From positions 2,232,001 to 2,296,000 of the forward strand of contig CBDFHF010000003.1 of the NCBI GenBank assembly GCA_965247565.1: 64,000 bases of DNA, read 5' to 3'. The stretch comes from CBDFHF01 sp965247565. GTDB taxonomy: Bacteria; Pseudomonadota; Gammaproteobacteria; Methylococcales; Methylomonadaceae. Every line of letters begins with the position of its first letter. Within the stretch, counting starts at the first letter, position 1. The notes under the pieces were generated by a model that was given only the letters and a program-made list of their open reading frames with translations, had not been told where the DNA came from and made no database searches. This document shows, one piece after another, positions 33,658 through 42,364 of this stretch. Position numbers and translations under genes: made by a program.

Positions 33658-34829
33658 AGTCACAAAAGATTTTTGATTACCCGCTATTTGCTTTGGGATT
33701 TAGAGCATTTTTTGCTTTAGCTGGTTTGTCTGCACTGCTTTTAATCGTGGTTTGGAATGCCATGTTTAAAGGACATCTGGCGATGGATAATTATTTTGCC
33801 AATAATTTTTGGCATGCACATGAAATGCTGTTGGGTTATTCCGCTGCCGTTATTGCCGGATTTTTGTTAACCGCAGTAAAAAACTGGACGGGTAGAGCGA
33901 CTTTATCAGGTGATCAATTAGCTTGGCTGTGTTTATTGTGGCTATATGGAAGACTCGTGCCTTTTTATTCCGGTTTATTGCCAGATGAGTTGATTGCGGC
34001 AGTTGATTTCGCTTTTTTACCGGCTCTGGCTTATCAAATCAGCAAGCCAATCATGCAAACCAAGTACTACACGGGCTTTGTGTTTATCGGTATTTTGGGG
34101 TTATTAAGCTTAGGTAATGCGCTGCTTCATGCTGATGTTTTAGGATATAGCGAAAATACCGCCTGGTTAGGTATTCAGATTGTTGTGGCGACTATTATTT
34201 TACTAATTCTGGTGATTGCTGGTCGGGTGTTTCCGTTTTTTACAGAGCGTGGTTTGTCGGGCACATTAATTATCAGAAATCCGATGCTGGATAATCTGAG
34301 TATTGCTGCGGCTGTGTTGTTTTTTGGATTGCAAGTTGCGGGCGTAACAGGAACGGTTTTAGCGGTTACAGCGATGATTGCAGGCATTGTTAACGCCTTG
34401 CGCGTGATCGGTTGGTATACCCAAAAAATCTGGTATGTACCGTTGTTATGGATTCTCTATATAGGCTACTTTTGGATTATTTTGGGGTTTTTTCTAAGCG
34501 CACTAGCGGCTTACGAAATATTGCTACCCTCTTTAGCCTTACATGCTTTTACTATAGGTGGTATTGGCGTATTAACGTTGGGTATGATGGCACGAGTAGC
34601 GCTGGGGCATACTGGCCGGGCTTTAAGAGTTTCCAATGCCATAGCGATTGCCTTTGCATTACTTAATCTGGCTGTATTGTTCAGAGTATTATTGCCGATC
34701 GCCCTTCCAAATTGGTATAACTCGTTTATTTATCTCTCGACACTATCTTGGTTGGCAGCGTTTTCGCTATTTGTGTTCGTCTATATGCCCATATTAACCA
34801 GCGTTAGATTGGATGGTCAGGACGGCTAA
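33654..34829 (+). CDS. nnrS: NnrS family membrane protein
   Basis: 391 aa with about 12 helices. NnrS landmarks: FALGFRAFFALAGL at the start, NNFWHAHEMLLGYSAAVIAGFLLTAVKNWTG, RVFPFFTERGL, HAFTIGGIGVLTLGMMARVALGHTGR. NnrS is a heme- and copper-binding membrane protein associated with nitric oxide tolerance and denitrification. The start at 33654 overlaps the DUF455 stop (ATGA); an earlier ATG at 33636 would extend into that gene. Confidence 0.93.
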   Translation: MKSQKIFDYPLFALGFRAFFALAGLSALLLIVVWNAMFKGHLAMDNYFANNFWHAHEMLLGYSAAVIAGFLLTAVKNWTGRATLSGDQLAWLCLLWLYGRLVPFYSGLLPDELIAAVDFAFLPALAYQISKPIMQTKYYTGFVFIGILGLLSLGNALLHADVLGYSENTAWLGIQIVVATIILLILVIAGRVFPFFTERGLSGTLIIRNPMLDNLSIAAAVLFFGLQVAGVTGTVLAVTAMIAGIVNALRVIGWYTQKIWYVPLLWILYIGYFWIILGFFLSALAAYEILLPSLALHAFTIGGIGVLTLGMMARVALGHTGRALRVSNAIAIAFALLNLAVLFRVLLPIALPNWYNSFIYLSTLSWLAAFSLFVFVYMPILTSVRLDGQDG

Positions 34830-34910
34830 AAGTCGATAACTCAGTGGGACGTTTATGTCTTTAAAATAAGCATGTAGACGTTTATCTAATTGCAGCCACG
34901 GTGAGCGTTC

Positions 34911-35555
34911 GTGTACATACCAAGTCATTTTAATGAGTCTAGAGTTGAAATCATGCACGATCTGGTTCGTGCATACCCACTTGCGACACTGGTTACTTTG
35001 TCGGCAGATGGACTAAACGCCAATCATATTCCTCTGCATTTGTCAGAACAGCCATTACCGTGGGGCACGTTACGAGGCCATGTAGCTCGCGCTAATCCAA
35101 TGTGGAGTGAGTTGGTCGAAGAGATCGATGTGTTGGCTGTATTTCAAGGACCGGGTGCTTATATTAGTCCGTCATTGTATGCGACCAAAAAAGACACAGG
35201 GAGGGTTGTACCTACCTGGAACTATGCAGTAGTTCATGCCTATGGGGCTCTAAAGGTAATTGATGACGCCTCTTGGGTTCGATCCAGGCTGGAAGAGCTT
35301 ACTGCTCAGCAAGAAGTTGTATTTACGGAACCCTGGCAAATATCCGATGCCCCACATGAATTTACTGAAAGATTATTGGGATCTATCGTAGGTATTGAAA
35401 TTGTTATTACAAAATTGCTTGGTAAATGGAAAGTAAGCCAAAATCAGCCGCCCGAAAATCAAAAGAGTGTTGTGCAAGGTCTTCATGCAAATCCGGCAAA
35501 AGACGGGCAGTTAATGGCTCAGTTGGTAGCAGCTTGGAAGAAAAACACGCCATAA
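34911..35555 (+). CDS. PaiB-like FMN-binding protein
   Basis: 214 aa. The GTG start yields the conserved MYIPSHFNE N-terminus of the PaiB family. Other landmarks: GTLRGHVARANPMW, VFQGPGAYISPSLYATK, VVPTWNYAVVHAYG. PaiB of Bacillus is called a negative transcriptional regulator, but the fold is an FMN-binding split barrel. Here it stands alone; function could be flavin-dependent reduction or regulation. Confidence 0.9.
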   Translation: MYIPSHFNESRVEIMHDLVRAYPLATLVTLSADGLNANHIPLHLSEQPLPWGTLRGHVARANPMWSELVEEIDVLAVFQGPGAYISPSLYATKKDTGRVVPTWNYAVVHAYGALKVIDDASWVRSRLEELTAQQEVVFTEPWQISDAPHEFTERLLGSIVGIEIVITKLLGKWKVSQNQPPENQKSVVQGLHANPAKDGQLMAQLVAAWKKNTP

Positions 35556-35614
35556 AAAATAACTGTTGCTAGCGTTAAACATGGCGGAACTCCCTGTAGA
35601 TTGAGGTTTTTTAT

Positions 35615-35902
35615 ATGCATAATCGCTTGTTTTTTCGGCTATTTGGGGCTGTTTTTTTCTTAGTTAGTTTTGTCGTTTGGATGAGTAGCGAGATTAAATT
35701 ACCTACCAAACACCCACCCACAGAGTTTCATTTCACTGGCTTTGCCCAGATTATGCTCGGTTTGCCCCCCTTTCTCCTTGGCGTTGTCCTGTATTGGTTA
35801 GCGGACAAACCGCAGGCCCTTAATGGGCGATTTGTCCAGCTTTCTATAGGGTGTGCAATTGGGATCTTAGGTTTGGCCTTTTTTCTATCTAAATCTTATT
35901 GA
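35615..35902 (+). CDS. Small membrane protein of unknown function
   Basis: 95 aa with three hydrophobic helices (about residues 5-22, 40-60, 70-90). GAGG ribosome site 10 bp before the ATG. No recognisable motif and no obvious operon partner; the next gene begins 104 bp later. Confidence 0.6.
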   Translation: MHNRLFFRLFGAVFFLVSFVVWMSSEIKLPTKHPPTEFHFTGFAQIMLGLPPFLLGVVLYWLADKPQALNGRFVQLSIGCAIGILGLAFFLSKSY

Positions 35903-36005
35903 GCAAAAGCTATTAAAGGGTCATTTCTGAAGCCAGCTGACTTGCTATAAAATAATTCCAAGGCAACTTTGTATAAACTCATCCTAAAGTACATTTATAC
36001 CAAGC

Positions 36006-36464
36006 ATGAAAATCCATCAGCTTTACCGAAGTCAGCAACTTAACTTAAGCAATCAGGAGGCTTGGCGCTTTTTTTCTTCACCGCATCATTTAAATGACAT
36101 TACTCCCAGTTTTTTCAATGTAGTAATTACTTCTAAAGTGCCTGCTGATATCTATGCGGGGTTGATGATCAGTTATCAAATGAAAGCTGTTTTTGGTCTA
36201 CCCATGGTATGGTTATCAGAAATAAGCCATTGCCAGATGCCAAAGCGTTTTGTTTATGAGCAACGTATTGGCCCGTTTAAATTTTGGAGTCACGAGGTAT
36301 GTTTAACAGAAACTGCAACCGGTATTATTCTGGAAGATATTGTATTTTACGCAATGCCCTTTGGGTGGCTGGGAGAGCTGTTTAACAGCCTGTTGATAAA
36401 TAATAAACTCAAAGAAATCTTCGATACCCGACATGATTATTTACAGGCACAATGGGGAGATTAG
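36006..36464 (+). CDS. SRPBCC family (cyclase/dehydrase-like) protein
   Basis: 152 aa. START/SRPBCC pattern: IHQLYRSQQLNLSNQEAWRFFSSPHHLNDITPSFF at the start (a run commonly seen in this family), then MVWLSEISHCQMPKRFVYEQRIGPFKFWSHEV and a long C-terminal helix. Likely binds a hydrophobic ligand. It converges on the disrupted RCK gene, overlapping it by 4 bp. Confidence 0.82.
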   Translation: MKIHQLYRSQQLNLSNQEAWRFFSSPHHLNDITPSFFNVVITSKVPADIYAGLMISYQMKAVFGLPMVWLSEISHCQMPKRFVYEQRIGPFKFWSHEVCLTETATGIILEDIVFYAMPFGWLGELFNSLLINNKLKEIFDTRHDYLQAQWGD

Positions 36465-36916
36465 CCAAGGAATGACTCAATTTGTTTTCTAAACTCTTTG
36501 CAGCCTTTTCCTGGCCCCATGACCACTAAGACATCACCCGCATTCAAAATGTGTTCTTTTTCGCCGACAGCAAAATGCAATCGGTCATCCTGTTCTCTAT
36601 CCACTATGCCGATTAGAATAAGGCTATGTTGTTCGTGCAGTTTTAACTCGTTGGCATTAGTATTTTCCAGCTTAGAACCTGCCGGGATTTCAATTTGCGC
36701 CATATTAAAATCGTGCCGTCCGAAAACAGTGTTATCTAAAATATTAGTAATATCTGGTTTACTGAGCATTTCATAGGTTTTTCGGCCGCAAATCTCATAA
36801 GGGTCAATAATTTTGTTTGCACCTGCGGCTAATAGTTTTTCAGCAGATTCTGGATCATCGACAATAGCTAAAATCGTCAGTGCGGGATCTAGTGCTCGGG
36901 CAGAAATGGTTAAAAA
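36461..36916 (-). pseudogene. C-terminal part of an RCK/TrkA protein, cut by the IS66 element
   Basis: The C-terminal 151 codons of a 232-aa RCK protein. The segment carries ARALDPALTILAIVDDPESAEKLLAAGANKIIDPYEI of the NAD-binding domain and a C-terminal TrkA_C domain (AGDVLVVMGPG). Joining it to the segment at 39416-39666 through one copy of the 8-bp duplication restores an uninterrupted frame (NVFLTISARALD). An ATG at 36937 inside the element could allow an N-terminally truncated product, but no ribosome site is evident. Confidence 0.9.
36909..36916. repeat. 8-bp target site duplication, left copy
   Basis: GTTAAAAA, identical to 39416-39423 on the other side of the IS66 element. Eight base pairs is the duplication length known for IS66. 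Confidence 0.95.
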
Positions 36917-36990
36917 GTAATCGTCCGGCGAAACCATCTACAAAGCTTACACCAATGCTGGCACTCTAAGATTTTTTCCTAGGGGATTTT

Positions 36991-37293
36991 ATGGGCATTC
37001 CATTCAAATGGCGTCAGCATATTGAAGCTTGGCAACAAAGCGGGTTATCACAAGCATTATATTGTGATCAACAGCAACTCAAGAAGGGTACTTTCTCGGC
37101 TCGATTGAGTGAGTATCGCAGACTCAATCTATCTCAAGCTGTAGCGTTGATTCCTGTTCAGGTTGCATCGGTTGTTCCGACACCGGCATCCTCGTCAAAC
37201 CTGGTGTTGACTCATAACAACGGTCATCGACTGGAGCTGCCGACATCCGTATCGGCTGCGTGGTTGGCCGAGTTGTTGAAATGCCTGGGTTAA
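36991..37293 (+). CDS. tnpA: IS66 accessory protein TnpA
   Basis: 100 aa, small basic IS66 Orf1. FKWRQHIEAWQQSGLSQALYCDQQQL is the typical helix-turn-helix-like start. Required for transposition in IS66 elements; precise role unknown. GGGGA ribosome site. Overlaps tnpB. Confidence 0.92.
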   Translation: MGIPFKWRQHIEAWQQSGLSQALYCDQQQLKKGTFSARLSEYRRLNLSQAVALIPVQVASVVPTPASSSNLVLTHNNGHRLELPTSVSAAWLAELLKCLG

Positions 37294-37631
37294 TTGAAAC
37301 CCCAGCACAAATTTGGATTGCCGTTGCGCCTGTCGATATGAGACGCGGCCTAGATGGTTTGTCGAGCGTCGTTCAGCACAGCTTGGATCAAGCACCTTGC
37401 AGTGGTTCGGCATTCATTTTCCGTAACCGTGCTGGTAATCGGCTGAGACTGTTGCTGTGGGATGGTAATGGGGTTTGGTTATGTCAACGCAGATTGCATC
37501 GCGGCAGTTTTGTGTGGCCCAGGGTCAACGATAAGACATTTGTGATTACCCAACGCCAGTGGGAGTGGTTAGTTGCCGGTGTCGACTGGCAGCGTTTGTC
37601 GGCGACTTGTCAGCCGGACTGGCAAGTGTAA
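37281..37631 (+). CDS. tnpB: IS66 accessory protein TnpB (Orf2)
   Basis: 116 aa from the ATG at 37281, overlapping the tnpA stop. It has IWIAVAPVDMRRGLDGLSSVV, AFIFRNRAGNRLRLLLWDGNGVWLCQRRL and the WLVAGVDWQRL ending, the IS66 Orf2 signature. A GTG at 37260 is an alternative start. Confidence 0.94.
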   Translation: MPGLIETPAQIWIAVAPVDMRRGLDGLSSVVQHSLDQAPCSGSAFIFRNRAGNRLRLLLWDGNGVWLCQRRLHRGSFVWPRVNDKTFVITQRQWEWLVAGVDWQRLSATCQPDWQV

Positions 37632-37728
37632 AAACGGTTTTAAAGTGGCTGATAAATAACAAGAAAAACAGTCATAAAACCTAACAAAATCAAGGCTTAC
37701 ACGGTGATTTTATGGTATAGTTTTCACC

Positions 37729-39369
37729 ATGAAATCACTGACTGAACTCGATCAATTAAACCTGGATCCTGCTACCAAAAACCAAGTAGCGGCACTGATT
37801 CAGGCGCTTGTTGACCAAGCCTCTCAGGATGCCAAAACAGTGATTGCGGAGCAACAAGCCACCATCACGGCCAACGAAAAAGCCATTCTCTACAAAGACA
37901 CCAAAATCACCTCGCTCACCTATGAGCTGGCCTATTACAAACGCATCCGCTACAGCACCAAAAGTGAAACCCTGACCGCTCTGCAACGGGATGTCTTTGA
38001 AGAAACCTGGAATACGGATATGTCGGCAATTGAAGCCGAAGTCGAACTATTGCAGGATAATCAACCGTGCGAAACGGTGGCTAGATCCAAACGCCTGCGT
38101 GCTGGCCGTCAGCCGTTACCCGCCCACCTGCCGCGCATCGATCATTATCACCAGTTGGAATCTTGCGCCTGTGGGCAATGTGGACGAGATTTGGTCAAAA
38201 TTCGCGACGATGTGACTGAGCAACTGGACGTGGAACCGGCCAAGTTCTTTGTCCACCGGCACATCCGGCCACAATACGCCTGCCGGACTTGTGAAACCAT
38301 CACTGCCGAGCCCATTCCACCGGCCATCATTGACGGCGGTATGGCCGCCATCGGTTTGCTGGTTTGGGTACTCATCAGCAAATATCTGGATCACTTGCCG
38401 CTGTACCGACTGGAACAAATCGCTGCCCGTAGCAGTGTTTCCCTATCTCGATCCACGCTGGCCGATTGGGTGGGGCGTCTGGGGGTGGAACTACAGCCTC
38501 TGGTGGATCGCCTGCACTGGTATCTGTTACAACGACCTTGCGTGTTAGCCGATGAAACCCCGGTACCGCAGTTGGATCCCGGCAAAGGTAAAACGAAGAA
38601 GGCTTATCTATGGGCGTATCGCAGTAACGATCTGCAACCTGGGCCTAAGATCATTGTCTTTGACTACCAAGCCGGTCGCAGTGGCCGACATGCCGAACAG
38701 TTTCTACAAGACTGGCAAGGTCATCTAATGGTTGATGGCTACGGAGGATACAAAGCCTTGTTTGCTGCAGCTCGGGCGCATCCAGCCACACAATCTTTAT
38801 TGTCGTCCTGCATTGAGTTAGCGTGCTGGACCCATGCGCGCCGCAAATTCTTTGACCTCTTTCAAGCTAATCAAAGTCCGGTTGCCAAAGAAGCCTTGCA
38901 GCGCATTGCCGAGTTGTATGAGATTGAAGCCGAAGGCCGGGAGATGAGTATCGATGGCCGGAAAAACCTGCGTGCTGAAAAAAGCCAACCACGCTTAACC
39001 GAACTGCATGATTGGCTGCAGCAAACCCGTTTGCGCACGGCACCTGGCAGCGCTTTGATGAAAGCGATCGAATACAGCCTGAAACGCTGGTCGGCACTGA
39101 TCCGCTATGCCGAAACCGGTGATCTACCCATAGATAACAACAGTACCGAGAACTGTATTAGGCCGATTGCGCTAGGCAGACGCAACTGGCTCTTTGCCGG
39201 ATCAGAACGAGCGGGCCAGCGCGCTGCCGCAATTCAATCCTTACTAGGCACCGCCAAATTAAATGGGCTTGATCCCGCTGCCTGGCTAAAAGATACTCTA
39301 GAAAAACTCCCTATCTGGCCCAACAGCCGCATCGATGAATTACTGCCTTTTGGTACAAAATCAGAATAA
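37729..39369 (+). CDS. tnpC: IS66 family transposase TnpC
   Basis: 546-aa DDE transposase. N-terminal coiled coil (about residues 25-75, QATITANEKAILYKDTKITSL), a zinc-binding segment CACGQCGRDL...CRTC, catalytic domain with LADETPVPQLDPGKGKTKKAYLW, LMVDGYGGYKALF and CWTHARRKFFDLF, and the IDNNSTENCIRPIALGRRNWLFAGS end. No stop or frameshift, so it appears active. Confidence 0.96.
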   Translation: MKSLTELDQLNLDPATKNQVAALIQALVDQASQDAKTVIAEQQATITANEKAILYKDTKITSLTYELAYYKRIRYSTKSETLTALQRDVFEETWNTDMSAIEAEVELLQDNQPCETVARSKRLRAGRQPLPAHLPRIDHYHQLESCACGQCGRDLVKIRDDVTEQLDVEPAKFFVHRHIRPQYACRTCETITAEPIPPAIIDGGMAAIGLLVWVLISKYLDHLPLYRLEQIAARSSVSLSRSTLADWVGRLGVELQPLVDRLHWYLLQRPCVLADETPVPQLDPGKGKTKKAYLWAYRSNDLQPGPKIIVFDYQAGRSGRHAEQFLQDWQGHLMVDGYGGYKALFAAARAHPATQSLLSSCIELACWTHARRKFFDLFQANQSPVAKEALQRIAELYEIEAEGREMSIDGRKNLRAEKSQPRLTELHDWLQQTRLRTAPGSALMKAIEYSLKRWSALIRYAETGDLPIDNNSTENCIRPIALGRRNWLFAGSERAGQRAAAIQSLLGTAKLNGLDPAAWLKDTLEKLPIWPNSRIDELLPFGTKSE

Positions 39370-39415
39370 ATTGATTTTGGCAATTTCTAAGATAGTGGTC
39401 GGGCTGATCGAATAC

Positions 39416-39423
39416 GTTAAAAA
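39416..39423. repeat. 8-bp target site duplication, right copy
   Basis: GTTAAAAA, identical to the left copy at 36909-36916. Confidence 0.95.
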
Positions 39424-39666
39424 CACGTTGTCTGAATCTTTAGGGTAAAAGCTAAACAGAATATCAATCTCTGAACCAATTCCAACCGATCGTAAGGCAT
39501 CGTCATTTCTGAAATCTATTACCTGAGTGGCAAAGCCTCTCTCGGCGACTAAAGCGGCTTCAAACTCATCTTTACCAATAAATACAAGATTAAATTCATG
39601 CTTGCTTAGCCTTGCCATCGCTTCCAGGGACATAACACTGTAGCCGAATATTGCAATATTTTTCAT
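39416..39666 (-). pseudogene. N-terminal part of an RCK/TrkA protein, cut by the IS66 element
   Basis: The first 83 codons: MKNIAIFGYSVMSLEAMARL, a Rossmann start with variant glycine pattern, to SFYPKDSDNVFLT. Beyond 39416 the frame runs 18 codons into the insertion sequence and stops at 39361. Its ATG overlaps the stop of the channel gene (TAATG), so the intact gene was the second cistron of a channel/RCK operon. Together with 36461-36916 it encodes 232 aa. Confidence 0.9.
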
Positions 39667-41264
39667 TAAGCATGTCCCTTTAAATGGCTTTTCTTGATTT
39701 GATCTCGAAAATAATCTATCGCCACATCGCGTCCAAATACCACGATTAAATCCCCTGCCTGTAATACGAAGTCAGTATCGGGATTAAAATAAAAACATTG
39801 GTTTTTAATGGAATAACTGTAATTGCGGGCTCTATGAACAGGGTTTTTACTGATAATACCAACTAACAATAATTTTCTTTTTGTAAAAACGATGTCAGCG
39901 ATGGTTTTATTCACTAAAAAGGAATGGGGTTGTACGGGTAAGGCTTCCATCATGATATGACTTTCTTCACGCAGAATGCCTAGAATCGCATCAAAAGCAA
40001 CCGGTTGGCCAATGTATTCAGCAACTACCATCCCTGCAATTTCAAAAGGTTGAATTACATTATTCGCGCCTGCCTGATAAAGCTTTTTTACATTATCTGA
40101 ACTATTAGCTCTGGATATAATTCGAATATCTTTATTTAAGTGCCGGCTTGTTAATGTAATATAAACGTTTATAACGTCATCGCCCGTCGTACATAATATG
40201 GCGCTGGCGCCATGGTTAATCCCGGCTTTTGTTAGCACGGCATTATTGCTGGCGTCGGCGTGAATGACCAAATAGCCTAATTGTTTGGCTTTAAATAAGT
40301 TATTTTCTTTTATATCAATAATAACAAAATGCTGCTTATTTTTATGTAATTGTTGAGCTATATGCCGACCTACCCGGCCAAATCCGCAAATGATAATGAA
40401 ATCGTCAAAGCGATTTAATTCGGCATAGGTTTTATTTTCACGTAAATCCTGCATACGTTCGCTAAATGCAGTAACAATGATGGATGTAAAAAAAGCTAAT
40501 ATGCCCAACCCAGACATAATTAAAGCCATTGCAATTAAACGCCCACCACTCGTTTGCGGAGCAATATCCCCATAACCTACCGTTGCTAAGGTTACCACCG
40601 AAAAATAAACTGCTTCAAATATGCTTTTAACTTGCCCACCGTTGCTTGTATTTTCAAATAAATAGATACCAACGCTGCCAATAAAAATAAGAAAACCTAG
40701 AAAAATGGTCAAGGTGTATAGCTCAAAACGTTTGCTGTTTAATACCTCAGCAAAAAGCTTCAAACTATTAAAATAACGGAATAATTTAAATAGCCTAAAT
40801 ATGAGTAATATTCTGAAAATACGTAAGGGTCGATAACTAGGTAATATAGCTAGTAGATCAATTAAAGCCATCGGGGAAAAAATGTAATCAAGCTTTTTAA
40901 CTAAAAGCATTTTGATCATTTTTCCATACTGAAAGGGAATATTTAAGTATTGGGTTTTCTCGTAATATTCAATGATTATTATGTGATTATCATTGTAAAG
41001 CCAGGCGCGCAGTAAATATTCAAAAATAAATAGACCGATGAGCGCTTGCTCAAATTTAATCTGCTCTGGACTGGCAGTATTATCGATTTCATAAACCAGC
41101 AAAAAAACGCTGGCGATCACCATAGTGATCATGAACAAATCAAAATACGATTTTAAGTAGCTGTGGGGGTTTTCTAGCAAGTCATAGAAAAATAGCTTAC
41201 TGCGCTGGTATGCCTTTGAATCTTTTAGGACGTAAGCAAAGTAGATAATTAGTCGGGTAGCCAT
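39666..41264 (-). CDS. Six-helix potassium channel with C-terminal RCK domains
   Basis: 532 aa. An ion-transport domain with six helices (residues about 30-275), including a charged S4-like segment (RPLRIFRILLIFRLFKLFRYF) and the K+ selectivity filter TLATVGYGD. The cytoplasmic part is a TrkA-N domain with IICGFGRVGRHIAQQL and a TrkA-C domain ending in AGDLIVVFGRDVAIDYF. A Kv-like, ligand-gated K+ channel of the inner membrane. The following RCK gene is inactivated by IS66. Confidence 0.93.
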   Translation of the reverse strand: MATRLIIYFAYVLKDSKAYQRSKLFFYDLLENPHSYLKSYFDLFMITMVIASVFLLVYEIDNTASPEQIKFEQALIGLFIFEYLLRAWLYNDNHIIIIEYYEKTQYLNIPFQYGKMIKMLLVKKLDYIFSPMALIDLLAILPSYRPLRIFRILLIFRLFKLFRYFNSLKLFAEVLNSKRFELYTLTIFLGFLIFIGSVGIYLFENTSNGGQVKSIFEAVYFSVVTLATVGYGDIAPQTSGGRLIAMALIMSGLGILAFFTSIIVTAFSERMQDLRENKTYAELNRFDDFIIICGFGRVGRHIAQQLHKNKQHFVIIDIKENNLFKAKQLGYLVIHADASNNAVLTKAGINHGASAILCTTGDDVINVYITLTSRHLNKDIRIISRANSSDNVKKLYQAGANNVIQPFEIAGMVVAEYIGQPVAFDAILGILREESHIMMEALPVQPHSFLVNKTIADIVFTKRKLLLVGIISKNPVHRARNYSYSIKNQCFYFNPDTDFVLQAGDLIVVFGRDVAIDYFRDQIKKSHLKGHA

Positions 41265-41380
41265 ACTTTGATTTTAAGCCGTTTTGTATAAATCGGCGGT
41301 TTCAACACAAACCTCAAGAAAGGGTGGGAGTAAGTTTTTTAGCTTACTTGAATAGAATGATTATTGTTAATCTGTGTCTA

Positions 41381-42343
41381 TTAATTTGTTGCGCTGGACT
41401 TCAAGCAAATATAGAGAAAAAACTGTGCACCAAAAATTAAGTTGGCCATTAGTAAGTGAATCGGTTGAGCTACAGGCGGCATGCCAAGTCTGTCCAGGCT
41501 AACGCCTGCCATGATGGCTGTGACGACTAAGCCTGCTAAAGTTGCTCCAATACGAAACAGAAGGCCATTGCGATCTGCTACCTGATAGATTTTCCAAGCT
41601 ATCCACAGGTTGGTGAATAAAATGATTGATGAGAATGAGCGGTGCACGTAAAAAATAATAGGGAAATCATCACGCCAGAATTGGCGATCGATGTGGTGGT
41701 CGTTAGAGATAATATCAATTGCTTCTCTAACTTGCGTACCCATGGCAACTTGAATTAAAGTCATCACCATAGCGACAACCAATACAATTTTGAATTTGTC
41801 AGGTAGTAATCGGGTGTTGATATGGCTGATAGCGTCACGTTGCGAACGGGCAATGGTATAAATTAACAATGCGACAATAAACAATGCCAGTAGCATGTGC
41901 AGGGTAATCATGAATGGCCTGAGATTACTCGCTACAACATGGGAGCCGAGCCAGCCTTGAAATCCAACCAGAAAAAATGCACTAAGTGCTAAATAAAAAA
42001 CGGTTTTGTCGGTTTTGAGAAAAATGCGTGACGTCCAGGCAGTCAAAAAAATTAAAAACCCAATGGTGACGCCAACAAGTCTATTAGTGTATTCAGTCCA
42101 CGTTTTAATTGGATTAAACTGGGTATTTTGATAGCCACGTTGGGCGTATATTTCATGGTAATTGGAGGGAAGCTCGCTTTCGCTGGTCGGCGGAACCCAT
42201 TGCCCGAAACAGGTCGGCCAATCCGGGCAGCCCATTCCTGCGCCGGAAGCTCTCACAATACCACCTACTAAAATAACAAAATAAACCGCGAAAATGGTGA
42301 GGGTGCCTAAGCGTCTAAATCGTAAAATCGCGTCTGTATTCAT
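41381..42343 (-). CDS. ctaA: Heme A synthase CtaA/COX15, canonical copy
   Basis: 320 aa, about eight helices. It retains the first extracytoplasmic loop RASGAGMGCPDWPTCFG with both cysteines and heme-ligand histidines in the helices (EYTNRLVGV instead of ExxHR, TLHMLL, YVHRSFSS, PIHLLMANL). It converts heme O to heme A for the aa3 oxidase. The loop and gene style resemble CtaA from Bacteroidetes-type lineages as much as classical proteobacterial ones. It is the likely working heme A synthase, since the copy fused to FtsY has lost the first Cys loop. Confidence 0.9.
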   Translation of the reverse strand: MNTDAILRFRRLGTLTIFAVYFVILVGGIVRASGAGMGCPDWPTCFGQWVPPTSESELPSNYHEIYAQRGYQNTQFNPIKTWTEYTNRLVGVTIGFLIFLTAWTSRIFLKTDKTVFYLALSAFFLVGFQGWLGSHVVASNLRPFMITLHMLLALFIVALLIYTIARSQRDAISHINTRLLPDKFKIVLVVAMVMTLIQVAMGTQVREAIDIISNDHHIDRQFWRDDFPIIFYVHRSFSSIILFTNLWIAWKIYQVADRNGLLFRIGATLAGLVVTAIMAGVSLDRLGMPPVAQPIHLLMANLIFGAQFFLYICLKSSATN

Positions 42344-42364
42344 TATAGTGGTCGTTAAGTAATG

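Larger units (their letters stand above)
36917..39415 (+). mobile_element. IS66-family insertion sequence, complete, 2,499 bp
   Basis: Ends GTAATCGTCCGGCGAAACCA (left) and the reverse complement GTATTCGATCAGCCCGACCA (right) agree at about 14 of 20 positions. Both begin with GTA as IS66 termini do. It contains the three IS66 genes tnpA, tnpB and tnpC, all open. Flanked by GTTAAAAA direct repeats. It interrupts the RCK gene. Intact genes and an exact target duplication point to a recent insertion that is possibly still mobile. Confidence 0.95.
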
